Made by a program: the position numbers and the translations under genes. The notes under the pieces were generated by a model. It was not told where the DNA came from, made no database searches, and was given only the letters and a program-made list of their open reading frames with translations. Below are positions 53,039-61,656 of a stretch of 64,000 nt of DNA, piece by piece; position 1 is the first letter of the stretch, and the number at the start of each line of letters is the position of its first letter. The stretch lies in NCBI RefSeq assembly GCF_900109265.1, contig NZ_FNZM01000001.1, positions 124,001 through 188,000 on the forward strand. Reading direction: 5' to 3'. This DNA is from Paraburkholderia tropica. Lineage in GTDB: Bacteria; Pseudomonadota; Gammaproteobacteria; Burkholderiales; Burkholderiaceae.

Positions 53039-53051
53039 GGTTGCAGCAACC
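53039..53051. promoter_or_regulatory. Candidate HpaR operator
   Basis: GGTTGCAGCAACC is a perfect 6-bp-arm palindrome with a single central base, 43 bases upstream of the hpaR start and about 110 bases upstream of hpaG1. Its position suits divergent control; binding is not shown. Confidence 0.4.
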
Positions 53052-53159
53052 AACGAGGCCTGGGGGAAACCCGCAAAATCCTCGTCGACGGTTGACGCTC
53101 GATGCTCGCCAGCGCAAACTCACTCACATATTAGCATTTTCGGGAAAGCACGACACGCC

Positions 53160-53936
53160 ATGTTTGCCGTTGCCGATCATCTGCTGCATCTCGAAGGCGA
53201 AGCGCTGCCGCGCGACGTGAGCGCCGAAGCCGTTCACGCGCTGCTCGCCGATGGCGTCCGTGGCGTCCGTGGCGTCCGTTGTCGCGCGCCGGTCTCGGGC
53301 GCGGTCTACGGTACGCTGCTCAACGACCGTCACGCGCTGGACGCGCTCGGCGACGCCGTGCATGCGCCACCGTACAAAGCGCCGCCGCGCGCGCCCATTC
53401 TTTACCTCAAACCGCGCAACACGCTCGCGGGCCACGGCGCACGCGTGAGCGTGCCGGACGCGAACGGCGTGCAGGTGGGCGCATCGCTGGGCATCGTGAT
53501 GGGCCGCACGGCTGCGCGCATTCAGGCGCGCGAAGCGTTCGATTACATCGCGGGCTATACGCTGGTCGCCGATCTGAGCGTGCCGCACGCGAGCGTCTAT
53601 CGTCCTTCCGTGCGCTTTCGCGCGCGCGATAACTTCTGCGTGATCGGCCCGGCGGTTCTCGCTCGTCGATATGTTAGCAATCCTGATGATTTGGCGATTC
53701 ACGTCGAGCTTTCCGGCGAACCGCGCTTCAGCGCCTCGACTTCCACGAACGTGCGCGGCGTCGCGCAACTGCTCGCCGACGTCACCGATTTCATGACGCT
53801 CGCGCCCGGCGACGTCATCACGCTCGGCGTACCGCACGGTGCGCCCATCGCGCACGCGGGCCAGCGCGCCGCGCTCACCATCGGCGGCTTTCCCGCGCTG
53901 AACATCGACTTCGTCGCTGAAGGAGACGCAGCATGA
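53160..53936 (+). CDS. hpaG1: HpaG1, fumarylacetoacetase-family subunit (isomerase/decarboxylase)
   Basis: The 258-residue enzyme is the N-terminal-type half of HpaG and belongs to the fumarylacetoacetate hydrolase fold (LYLKPRNTLAGHGARVSVPD; VGASLGIVMGRTAARIQ; FMTLAPGDVITLGVPHG). With HpaG2 it decarboxylates 5-oxo-pent-3-ene-1,2,5-tricarboxylate and isomerises the product. In E. coli the two are fused; here they are separate with a 4-base overlap (ATGA). A short 9-base repeat (three copies, 53253-53279) encodes GVRGVRGVR in a loop. Confidence 0.92.
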   Translation: MFAVADHLLHLEGEALPRDVSAEAVHALLADGVRGVRGVRCRAPVSGAVYGTLLNDRHALDALGDAVHAPPYKAPPRAPILYLKPRNTLAGHGARVSVPDANGVQVGASLGIVMGRTAARIQAREAFDYIAGYTLVADLSVPHASVYRPSVRFRARDNFCVIGPAVLARRYVSNPDDLAIHVELSGEPRFSASTSTNVRGVAQLLADVTDFMTLAPGDVITLGVPHGAPIAHAGQRAALTIGGFPALNIDFVAEGDAA

Positions 53937-54715
53937 TGCGCGCCCGCGTCGCCTACGCAGGCGCGATTCACGAAGCCACGCCCATCGTCACCGAGCACGG
54001 CCCGCGCTTGCGTCTCGCCGACGGCCGCGTGCGCGACGAGCGCGACGTGGTCTGGCTCGCGCCGTTCGAAGCGGGCACGATCTTCGCGCTCGGCCTCAAT
54101 TACGCCGAGCACGCGAAAGAACTGCAATTCACGCAGCAGGAAGAGCCGCTCGTCTTTCTCAAGGGACCGGGCAGCGTGATCGGTCATCGCGGCGTCACGC
54201 GTCGCCCCGACGACGTCACGTTCATGCACTACGAGTGCGAGCTTGCAGTCGTGATCGGCCGCACGGCGCAACACGTCAAGCGCGAAAGTGCCATGCAGTA
54301 TGTCGCCGGCTACACGATCGCGAACGACTACGCAATCCGCGACTATCTGGAGAACTACTATCGACCGAATCTGCGCGTGAAGAATCGCGACGGCGGCACC
54401 GTGCTCGGCCCGTGGTTCGTCGATGCCGCCGATATCGCCGACGTCAACGCGCTCGAATTGCGCACCTACGTGAACGGCGAACTGAAACAGCGCGGCAACA
54501 CGCGCGATTTCGTCACGGGCATTGCGGAACTGATCGAATATCTGAGCAGCTTCATGACGCTCGCGCCCGGCGACGTCATTCTCACCGGCACGCCCGAAGG
54601 CGTCTTCAACGTGAATGCGGGCGATGAAGTCATCTGCGAAATCGACGGTCTCGGCCGCCTGATCAACACAATCGCGTCCGATGCCGAATTCGGCCGCGCC
54701 TCCACCACGGAATAA
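53933..54715 (+). CDS. hpaG2: HpaG2, 5-oxopent-3-ene-1,2,5-tricarboxylate decarboxylase-type
   Basis: The 260-residue protein has the full fumarylacetoacetase-fold signature: ALGLNYAEHAKEL, PLVFLKGPGSVIGH, the metal-binding Glu-X-Glu in MHYECELAVVIGRT, and FMTLAPGDVILTGTPEGV. It follows hpaG1 with an ATGA overlap and precedes hpaE by 7 bases. It catalyses the decarboxylation step of the lower homoprotocatechuate pathway with HpaG1. Confidence 0.94.
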   Translation: MMRARVAYAGAIHEATPIVTEHGPRLRLADGRVRDERDVVWLAPFEAGTIFALGLNYAEHAKELQFTQQEEPLVFLKGPGSVIGHRGVTRRPDDVTFMHYECELAVVIGRTAQHVKRESAMQYVAGYTIANDYAIRDYLENYYRPNLRVKNRDGGTVLGPWFVDAADIADVNALELRTYVNGELKQRGNTRDFVTGIAELIEYLSSFMTLAPGDVILTGTPEGVFNVNAGDEVICEIDGLGRLINTIASDAEFGRASTTE

Positions 54716-54722
54716 GCACGCC

Positions 54723-56180
54723 ATGCGTATCGACCATCTGATCGACGGCCGCGCCCACCCGGGCCGCGACTACTTCGAGACCGTGAATCCCGCGAATCAG
54801 GACGTGCTCGCCGAAGTTGCACGCGGCGGCGCCGAGGAAGTCGATCTCGCTGTGCAGGCCGCGAAAAACGCCTTTCCCGCGTGGGCCGCGCAACCCGCGA
54901 GCGAACGCGCGAAACGCGTGCGCAAGCTCGGCGAACTGATCGCGAAGAACGTGCCGGAAATCGCGCAGACCGAAACGAAAGACACCGGCCAGACGATTTC
55001 GCAAACCGGCAAGCAACTCGTGCCGCGCGCCGCCGACAACTTCACGTATTTCGCGGAGATGTGCACGGCCGTCGACGGTCACACTTATCCGACGAACACG
55101 CACCTGAACTACACGCTGTTTCATCCGGTCGGCGTGTGCGCGCTGATTTCCCCCTGGAACGTGCCGTTCATGACGGCCACCTGGAAAGTCGCGCCGTGCC
55201 TCGCGTTCGGCAACACGGCGGTGCTCAAGATGAGCGAACTGTCGCCGCTCACGGCGTCGATGCTCGGCCAGCTTGCGCTGGAAGCGGGCATTCCCGCAGG
55301 CGTTCTGAATGTCGTGCACGGCTATGGCCAGGAAACCGGCGAACCGCTCGTCGCGCATGCCGACGTGCGCGCTGTCTCGTTCACGGGATCGACGGCCACC
55401 GGCAATCGCATCGTGAAGAGCGCGGGCCTCAAGAAGTTCTCGATGGAACTGGGCGGCAAGTCGCCGTTCGTAATTTTCGACGACGCCGACTTCGAGCGCG
55501 CGCTCGACGCCGCCGTGTTCATGATCTTCTCGAACAACGGCGAACGCTGCACGGCGGGCTCGCGCATTCTGGTGCAGCGCTCGATTTACGCCCAATTTGC
55601 CGAGCGCTTTATCGAGCGCGCGAAACGCATCACGGTCGGCGATCCGCTCGACGAAAACACGCTGGTCGGTCCGATGATCAGCCCCGGCCATCTCGCGAAA
55701 GTGCGCAGCTATATCGAACTCGGACCGAAGGAAGGCGCGACGCTCGCCTGCGGCGGCCTCGACGCGCCCGATCTGCCGGAGACCCTGAAACAAGGCAATT
55801 TCGTGCGTCCGACCGTGTTCGTCGATGTCGATAACCGCATGCGGATCGCGCAGGAAGAAATCTTCGGGCCGGTCGCGTGCCTGATTCCCTTCGACGACGA
55901 AGCCGACGCCATCCGTCTTTCCAACGACATCGCCTATGGTCTGTCGAGCTATGTGTGGACGGAAAACACGGGCCGCGCCTTGCGCGTGGCCGCCGCGATC
56001 GAAGCCGGCATGTGCTTCGTGAACAGCCAGAACGTGCGCGATCTGCGCCAGCCGTTCGGCGGCACGAAGGCCTCGGGCGTGGGCCGCGAAGGCGGCACGT
56101 GGAGCTACGACGTGTTCCTCGAGCCGAAGAACGTGTGCGTGTCGATGGGCGCGCATCACATTCCGCGTTGGGGCGTTTGA
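54723..56180 (+). CDS. hpaE: HpaE, 5-carboxymethyl-2-hydroxymuconate semialdehyde dehydrogenase
   Basis: The 485-residue NAD-dependent aldehyde dehydrogenase shows the catalytic Glu242 in MELGGKSPFVIFDDADF and nucleophile Cys276 in NNGERCTAGSRILV, plus FGPVACLIPFDDEADA in the C-terminal part. The family, length and operon position identify HpaE, which oxidises the ring-cleavage semialdehyde. The ATG at 54723 follows hpaG2 by 7 bases. The end of the gene is part of a 14-base duplication that puts a second stop-like copy just beyond the stop. Confidence 0.95.
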   Translation: MRIDHLIDGRAHPGRDYFETVNPANQDVLAEVARGGAEEVDLAVQAAKNAFPAWAAQPASERAKRVRKLGELIAKNVPEIAQTETKDTGQTISQTGKQLVPRAADNFTYFAEMCTAVDGHTYPTNTHLNYTLFHPVGVCALISPWNVPFMTATWKVAPCLAFGNTAVLKMSELSPLTASMLGQLALEAGIPAGVLNVVHGYGQETGEPLVAHADVRAVSFTGSTATGNRIVKSAGLKKFSMELGGKSPFVIFDDADFERALDAAVFMIFSNNGERCTAGSRILVQRSIYAQFAERFIERAKRITVGDPLDENTLVGPMISPGHLAKVRSYIELGPKEGATLACGGLDAPDLPETLKQGNFVRPTVFVDVDNRMRIAQEEIFGPVACLIPFDDEADAIRLSNDIAYGLSSYVWTENTGRALRVAAAIEAGMCFVNSQNVRDLRQPFGGTKASGVGREGGTWSYDVFLEPKNVCVSMGAHHIPRWGV

Positions 56181-56218
56181 ATCGGGGCGTTTGAGCGAGT
56201 CACAACAAGGAGACCGCG

Positions 56219-57082
56219 ATGGGCAAACTCGCGTTGGCCGCAAAGATTACCCACGTGCCGTCGATGTATCTTTCCGAACTCGATGGCCCACACAAGGGCT
56301 GCCGCCAGGCCGCCATCGACGGACATAAGGAAATTGGCCGCCGTTGCCGCGAACTCGGTGTCGATACGATTGTGGTGTTCGACGTGCACTGGCTGGTGAA
56401 CAGTGAATATCACATCAATTGCGCGCCGCATTTCGAGGGCAATTACACTAGCAACGAGTTGCCTCACTTCATCAAGAATCTGCAGTACGCGTATGCGGGC
56501 AATGCCGCGCTCGGCCATCTGATCGCCGACGTGGCCAACGAAATGGGCGTGAAAACGCGCGCGCATAGCGACACCACGCTCGGACTCGAATACGGCACGC
56601 TCGTGCCGATGCGCTATATGAACGCCGATCAGCACTTTAAAACGGTGTCGATCGCGGGCTGGTGCAACTGGCATGATCTCGCCAGCAGCGCGCGTTTCGG
56701 CCTCGCGGTGCGCAAAGCGATCGAGGAACGCTACGACGGCACGGTCGCGATACTCGCGAGCGGTTCGCTGAGCCATCACTTCGCGAACAACGGCAGCGCC
56801 GAGCCATTCATGCACAAGGTCTGGGACCCGTTTCTCGAACAGACCGACCGTCATGTGGTGTCGCTCTGGGAACGCGGCGACTGGAAAACGTTCTGCGGCA
56901 TGCTGCCGATGTACAACGAAACATGCTGGGGCGAAGGCGGCATGCACGACACGGCCATGCTGCTCGGCGCGCTCGGCTGGGACCGCTACGAAGGCCACGC
57001 GGAAATCGTCACGCCGTATTTCGGCAGCTCGGGCACCGGCCAGATTAACGCCGTGTTGCCAGTCACGCCGTTGCCCGCCTGA
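56219..57082 (+). CDS. hpaD: HpaD, homoprotocatechuate 2,3-dioxygenase
   Basis: The 287-residue class III (LigB-type) extradiol dioxygenase cleaves 3,4-dihydroxyphenylacetate between C2 and C3. Ligand positions His12 (KITHVPSM) and His57 (VFDVHWLV) and the catalytic His pair in ASGSLSHHFANN are visible. AAGGAG precedes the ATG. It sits between hpaE and hpaF as in enteric bacteria. It needs Fe(II) or Mn(II). Confidence 0.95.
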   Translation: MGKLALAAKITHVPSMYLSELDGPHKGCRQAAIDGHKEIGRRCRELGVDTIVVFDVHWLVNSEYHINCAPHFEGNYTSNELPHFIKNLQYAYAGNAALGHLIADVANEMGVKTRAHSDTTLGLEYGTLVPMRYMNADQHFKTVSIAGWCNWHDLASSARFGLAVRKAIEERYDGTVAILASGSLSHHFANNGSAEPFMHKVWDPFLEQTDRHVVSLWERGDWKTFCGMLPMYNETCWGEGGMHDTAMLLGALGWDRYEGHAEIVTPYFGSSGTGQINAVLPVTPLPA

Positions 57083-57112
57083 TGCTGCGTTCGATCTCCG
57101 GAGACACGCACC

Positions 57113-57514
57113 GTGCCCCATCTCACGCTTGAATACAGCGCCAATCTCGCCGATGGCGCGAGCATCGGCACCCTCTGCGCCACGCTCGCGCAGGTGCTCG
57201 ACGCGCAGCGCGACGCCCACGGCGCGCCCGTTTATCCGCGCGGCGGCATTCGCACGCGCGCACTGCGTTGCGAACAGTATTTCATCGCCGATGGCGATCC
57301 GCATCACGCCTTTCTGCACGGCTGCCTGAAGATCGCCGCCGGGCGCAGCGCCGACGTGCGCCGCGCAACCGGCGACGCGCTGTTCGCCGCGATCAAGCAG
57401 CATTTCGCCGAGGCCTTCGAGGCGCACGGGCTCGCGCTTTCGCTGGAGATCGTCGAGTTCAGCGAGGAAGGCGCGTGGAAGCACAACAATCTGCACGCGC
57501 GGCTCAAGACCTGA
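57113..57514 (+). CDS. hpaF: HpaF, 5-carboxymethyl-2-hydroxymuconate isomerase
   Basis: The 133-residue protein starts with GTG then Pro, so the mature enzyme has the N-terminal catalytic proline of the tautomerase superfamily ([12 protein letters not shown]). The rest matches CHM isomerase ([20 protein letters not shown]). It converts 5-carboxymethyl-2-hydroxymuconate to its keto tautomer. CGGAG lies upstream of the GTG. The C-terminal KHNNLHAR is typical. Confidence 0.93.
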   Translation: MPHLTLEYSANLADGASIGTLCATLAQVLDAQRDAHGAPVYPRGGIRTRALRCEQYFIADGDPHHAFLHGCLKIAAGRSADVRRATGDALFAAIKQHFAEAFEAHGLALSLEIVEFSEEGAWKHNNLHARLKT

Positions 57515-57539
57515 GCACGCGGGCGAACGGGACATCATC

Positions 57540-58343
57540 ATGCTCGATCCGCAACGCATTCGCGAACTGGCCGCGCAACTCGACGAAGCCGAACGCACGC
57601 GCACGCCGCTACGCCACTTTTCACGCGTGCATCCCGAGATGACGATCGACGACGGTTATGCGATCCAGCGCGAGTGGGTCAAGCTCAAACTCGCGGCGGG
57701 ACACGTCATCAAAGGTCGCAAGATCGGCCTCACATCGCGCGCGATGCAGCGTGCCTCGCAGATCGACGAACCCGATTACGCGCCGCTGCTCGACAGCATG
57801 TTCATCGCGCAAGGCGCCGATATTCGCGCAGATCGCTTTATCGCGCCACGCGTGGAGGTGGAACTCGCGTTCGTGCTGAGCCGTCCGCTGCAAGGCCCGG
57901 ACGTCACGCTGTTCGACGTGCTCGACGCCACGTCTTACGTCACGCCCGCCATCGAAATCATCGACGCGCGCATCGAGCAGTTCGACCGCGAAACCAAGGC
58001 GCCGCGCAAGGTCTTCGACACCATTTCCGATTTCGCCGCGAATGCGGGCGTGGTGCTCGGCGGCCGCCCCGTGAAGCCGCTCGACGTGGATCTGCGCTGG
58101 GTCGGCGCGCTGCTCTACAAGAACGGCGCGGTCGAGGAAAGCGGACTCGCCGCCGCCGTGCTCAATCATCCGGCAACGGGTGTGGCGTGGCTCGCGAACC
58201 GGATTGCGCGCCACGACGAGCGGCTCGAAGCGGGCGATGTGATTCTCAGCGGCTCGTTTACCGCGCCGATTGCGGCACGCGCGGGCGATACGTTTCATGC
58301 CGATTATGGTCCGCTGGGCGGCATCGGTTTTCATTTCGTCTGA
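57540..58343 (+). CDS. hpaH: HpaH, 2-oxo-hept-4-ene-1,7-dioate hydratase
   Basis: The 267-residue enzyme is of the hydratase/decarboxylase group (with MhpD/DmpE). Signatures include [35 protein letters not shown] with the metal-binding Glu-X-Glu, and [16 protein letters not shown]. It hydrates 2-oxohept-4-ene-1,7-dioate to the aldolase substrate. It follows hpaF by 25 bases and precedes hpaI by 39 bases. Confidence 0.94.
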   Translation: MLDPQRIRELAAQLDEAERTRTPLRHFSRVHPEMTIDDGYAIQREWVKLKLAAGHVIKGRKIGLTSRAMQRASQIDEPDYAPLLDSMFIAQGADIRADRFIAPRVEVELAFVLSRPLQGPDVTLFDVLDATSYVTPAIEIIDARIEQFDRETKAPRKVFDTISDFAANAGVVLGGRPVKPLDVDLRWVGALLYKNGAVEESGLAAAVLNHPATGVAWLANRIARHDERLEAGDVILSGSFTAPIAARAGDTFHADYGPLGGIGFHFV

Positions 58344-58382
58344 ATGCACCGCCTCACAATCATCAGGATATCGAACTGATTT

Positions 58383-59159
58383 ATGCCCGTTATCGTCAAT
58401 CCGTTCAAACAGGCGCTGACTGAGAACCGCCCGCAAATCGGCCTGTGGGCCGCGCTCGCCGATGCCTACGTGACCGAACTGCTCGCGACCACCGGCTTCG
58501 ACTGGCTGTTGATCGACGGCGAGCACGCGCCCAACGATCTGCGCAGCACGCTTGCGCAATTGCAGGCCGTCGCGCCTTACGCCACGCATCCGATCGTGCG
58601 TCCGGTTCGCAACGACAACGCGCTCATCAAGCAGTTACTCGATATCGGCGCGCAAACGCTGCTCGTACCGATGATCGAGAACGCCGACGAAGCACGCGCC
58701 GCCGTCGCCGCCACGCGCTATCCGCCGCATGGTGTGCGCGGCGTCGGCAGCGCGCTCGCGCGCGCCTCGCGCTGGAACGGCGCGGCCGATTATCTGCGTG
58801 GCGCGGCCGAGCAATTGTGCGTGCTCGTGCAGGTGGAAACGGCCCACGCGCTTGCGCAACTCGACGACATCGCCGCCGTCGAAGGCGTGGACGGCGTGTT
58901 CTTCGGTCCGGCGGATTTGAGCGCGTCGATGGGCTTGCTCGGCCAACCGGGCGCGCCGGCGGTGCGCGCGGCGATCGTGGAAGGCCTGCGCGCCGTGCGG
59001 GCGCGTGGCAAGGCGGCGGGCGTGCTGGCCGCCGATCACGCCATCGCGCGCGAGTATCTGGAAGCGGGCGCGACCTTCGTCGCGGTCGGCAGCGACGTGA
59101 GCCTGCTCGCCCGCAGCGCAAGCGAACTGGCTAGCCGGTTCCGCCAGCCGCAAAGCTGA
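58383..59159 (+). CDS. hpaI: HpaI, 4-hydroxy-2-oxoheptanedioate aldolase
   Basis: The 258-residue class II pyruvate aldolase splits 4-hydroxy-2-oxoheptanedioate into pyruvate and succinate semialdehyde. Catalytic His48 (IDGEHAPND) and Arg73 ([10 protein letters not shown]) match the positions of His45 and Arg70 in the E. coli enzyme with a shift of three, and the metal-binding Glu/Asp occur in VQVETAHAL and FGPADLSAS. It is the last gene of the hpa operon. Confidence 0.95.
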   Translation: MPVIVNPFKQALTENRPQIGLWAALADAYVTELLATTGFDWLLIDGEHAPNDLRSTLAQLQAVAPYATHPIVRPVRNDNALIKQLLDIGAQTLLVPMIENADEARAAVAATRYPPHGVRGVGSALARASRWNGAADYLRGAAEQLCVLVQVETAHALAQLDDIAAVEGVDGVFFGPADLSASMGLLGQPGAPAVRAAIVEGLRAVRARGKAAGVLAADHAIAREYLEAGATFVAVGSDVSLLARSASELASRFRQPQS

Positions 59160-59174
59160 ACGTTAGCAAATCAG

Positions 59175-59188
59175 GCCTGAATTCAGGC
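59175..59188. other. Perfect palindrome between convergent hpaI and marR
   Basis: GCCTGAATTCAGGC is a perfect 14-bp palindrome filling the 29-base gap between two convergent stops. It may form a small hairpin but lacks a loop and T run, so termination is doubtful. Confidence 0.35.
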
Positions 59189-59632
59189 TCAATCTTGCGC
59201 GCCGCCCTGTTCGACCAGCTTCGCCAGCGCCGCGTGCAGCACTTCGCGCTCATGCGCGCTGAGCACGCCGAGAATCGCTTCGTTGCCCGACTTCGAGATG
59301 GCCGACGCGCGCCGATACGTATTGCGCCCCTGCGCCGTGAGTTTGATGAGCACGCCGCGCGCATCGGCGGCATTGGTGGTTTTTTCGAGCAGGCCGCGAC
59401 GCTCCAGCACGTCGGTGGCGCGGCTCGCCTGACTGCGGTCGAGATTCGACGCGCGCCCGAGATCCGACACCGAAATCGGCCCGAACGCGCCGACGCTGAT
59501 CAGCAGCCGCGCCTCCGTGAGCGACAGCGCGAGCGCCGACGCAAACGCCTCGTTCATCGTGCGGTCGGTTTGCTTCTTCAACACGTGCAGCCGGTAAGTG
59601 AACAACTCTTCGATTGGGTGTTTGCCCGTCAT
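59189..59632 (-). CDS. MarR-family regulator
   Basis: The 147-residue protein has a MarR winged helix (VSDLGRASNLDRSQASRATD as recognition helix, then LEKTTNAADARGVLIKLTAQG as wing). The start is uncertain: a weak ribosome site suggests the ATG before TGKHPIEELF, with an in-frame ATG 12 codons upstream. It is divergent from the class II aldolase gene with a 175-base gap and so probably controls the aldolase-PanE operon rather than the hpa genes. Confidence 0.88.
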   Translation of the reverse strand: MTGKHPIEELFTYRLHVLKKQTDRTMNEAFASALALSLTEARLLISVGAFGPISVSDLGRASNLDRSQASRATDVLERRGLLEKTTNAADARGVLIKLTAQGRNTYRRASAISKSGNEAILGVLSAHEREVLHAALAKLVEQGGAQD

Positions 59633-59807
59633 GTCCGTCTCGCACAAAGGTTCTCGACACCTCATCAACGCAACCTGAAGGCGTCTTCGTCGCTAGCATA
59701 CCATTTCATAAAGCCTTTAAAACACGGTCGTTCTCACAGTATTTGATGCTTGCACACGCATTTATTTGCGCGTAGCATCAGCCTATCGACGAGGAGACGG
59801 AGACACC

Positions 59808-60581
59808 ATGAGCGCAGTCCCCGAAGCATCCGCGCGTCCCGCCTGGTGCGAGCCGCAGGAGTGGGCCGCCCGCGTGAAGCTCGCGGCCACGTATCGCGTG
59901 TTTCATCAACTCGGCTGGACCGAGTTGATCTTCAATCACATCACGCTGCGCGTGCCCGGCTCGCAGCCGCATTTCCTCATCAATCCGTTCGGGCTCACGT
60001 ATGACGAAATCAAGGCGTCGAATCTCGTCAAGATCGATCTCGGCGGCCGGATCCTGAGCCCGAGCGACTATCCGATCAATCCCGCCGGCTTCGTCATTCA
60101 TAGCGCGATCCACGCGAACGTGGCCGACGCGCATTGCGTCATGCACACGCACACCACGGCGGGGCTCGCCGTCGCGTGCATGGAAGGCGGGCTCGCGCCC
60201 ACGAACTTCTATTCGGCGCAGTTGCACGACATGGTCGCGTATCACAACTTCGAAGGCATCACCGTGCACGACGACGAAAAACCGCGTCTGCTGAAGTCGA
60301 TGGGCGATCGCCGTCTGCTCATCCTGCGCAATCACGGGCTGCTTGCGCACGGCGTGAATCTCGCGCACGCTTTCGCGCTACTCTGGACGCTCAATCGCGC
60401 CTGCGAAATTCAGCTCGCCACCGATTCGATGCGCGGCCAGGCCATTCCGATCGATCCCGCCATCACCGCGCGCGCCACGCGCGACGCGTTGCAGTTCTCG
60501 CCCGAGCATGGCGCGGGCGAGAACGTGCTCGCGGCACTGATCCGCCGCGTGGAGCGCATCGATCCCTCGTACAAGGAGTAA
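59808..60581 (+). CDS. Class II aldolase/adducin-family protein
   Basis: The 257-residue protein has the zinc-dependent class II aldolase fold, with CVMHTHTTAGLAVACMEGG and LRNHGLLAHGVNL as metal and substrate loops. Family members include fuculose-phosphate aldolases and decarboxylases acting on small keto acids; the exact substrate is not readable. GAGGAG lies upstream. The PanE-like gene follows by 3 bases, so the two enzymes probably act in one pathway. Confidence 0.92.
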   Translation: MSAVPEASARPAWCEPQEWAARVKLAATYRVFHQLGWTELIFNHITLRVPGSQPHFLINPFGLTYDEIKASNLVKIDLGGRILSPSDYPINPAGFVIHSAIHANVADAHCVMHTHTTAGLAVACMEGGLAPTNFYSAQLHDMVAYHNFEGITVHDDEKPRLLKSMGDRRLLILRNHGLLAHGVNLAHAFALLWTLNRACEIQLATDSMRGQAIPIDPAITARATRDALQFSPEHGAGENVLAALIRRVERIDPSYKE

Positions 60582-60584
60582 GCC

Positions 60585-61619
60585 GTGAGTCTTTTGCAGT
60601 CCAGTCCGCGCTCGATCGCCGTGGTCGGCGCAGGCGCGATCGGCGGCCTGATCGCCGCCCGTCTGTGGCGCGCGCATCGCGACGTGCAGATCAACGTACT
60701 CGCGCGCGGCGCGCATCTGCAGGCCATGCGCCGCGACGGTCTCACCATCGTCGAAGGCCGGGACGACGCCACGCGCTACACGGCCCACGTGAATACCGCT
60801 GACAACGCCGCCGATCTCGGCGTGCAGGACATCGTGTTCGTCTGCCTCAAGGGTCAGGCGCTGGTGCAGGCGGCCGCCACGCTCGCGCCGCTCGTAGGGC
60901 CGCGCACGCATATTGTCTCGGCGATGAACGGCGTGCCGTGGTGGTTTCTGCACGCGTTCGGCGGCGAGTACGCGAACGGGCGGCTCGAGTCGGTCGATCC
61001 GGACGGCGTGGTGTCGGCGGCGCTGCCGCCCGCGCAAACGTCGGGCTGCGTCGTGCATCTGTCGTCGGCGATTGCGGGGCCGGGCGTGATCCGCAAGGGC
61101 AACGGCAACGGGCTGATCCTCGGCGCGGCGTCGCCGCAGATGGCGGCGCGCGCGGACGAAGCGCGCGCGCTGCTCGCGCAGGCGGGCTTCGACGTGCAGG
61201 CCAGCGAGCACATCCAGCACGATATCTGGGCCAAGCTCTGGGGCAACATGACGATGAACCCCATCAGCGCGCTCACGCGTTCGACCGCCGACGTGATCCT
61301 CGACGATCCGCGCACGCTGGCGCTCGTCGCCGCCGTGATGGCCGAAGCGCGCGGCATCGGCGAGGCGCTCGGCATTCATCTGGCGATGACGATCGAGGAG
61401 CGCAACGCGATCACGCGCAAGCTCGGCGCGTTCAAGACGTCGATGCTGCAAGACGTCGAAGCGGGCCGCTCGCTCGAAGTGGAAGCGCTGCTCGGCGCGC
61501 CCGACGAACTCGCGCGGCGCACGGGGATCGCCGCGCCGTCGCTCGGCATGCTCTACGGGCTCGCGCGGCAGCTCGACGCGAATCTCGAAGCGGCGCGCCA
61601 GGCCAACGCGTCGCGCTGA
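60585..61619 (+). CDS. 2-dehydropantoate 2-reductase family (PanE/ApbA-like)
   Basis: The 344-residue protein has an N-terminal NADP-binding motif (IAVVGAGAIGGLIAARLWR) and the conserved Lys-Asn region AKLWGNMTMNPISALTRS of the ketopantoate reductase family. True PanE proteins are shorter (about 300) and this neighbourhood is catabolic, so reduction of another 2-keto acid is likely. It starts with GTG 3 bases after the aldolase stop. It converges on the MHS transporter gene. Confidence 0.9.
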   Translation: MSLLQSSPRSIAVVGAGAIGGLIAARLWRAHRDVQINVLARGAHLQAMRRDGLTIVEGRDDATRYTAHVNTADNAADLGVQDIVFVCLKGQALVQAAATLAPLVGPRTHIVSAMNGVPWWFLHAFGGEYANGRLESVDPDGVVSAALPPAQTSGCVVHLSSAIAGPGVIRKGNGNGLILGAASPQMAARADEARALLAQAGFDVQASEHIQHDIWAKLWGNMTMNPISALTRSTADVILDDPRTLALVAAVMAEARGIGEALGIHLAMTIEERNAITRKLGAFKTSMLQDVEAGRSLEVEALLGAPDELARRTGIAAPSLGMLYGLARQLDANLEAARQANASR

Positions 61620-61656
61620 TTGGCGCTGATCCGCGCGAGGTCCGCGATGCGTTCGT

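Noticed and set aside
53253..53279. Three-fold 9-bp repeat as a CRISPR or mobile-element trace
   Set aside because: It is a short in-frame coding repeat inside hpaG1 with no spacers and no flanking repeats.
53645..53705. AT-rich patch inside hpaG1 as a possible insertion
   Set aside because: The protein reads straight through with normal family sequence on both sides, so it is only a local codon-use difference.
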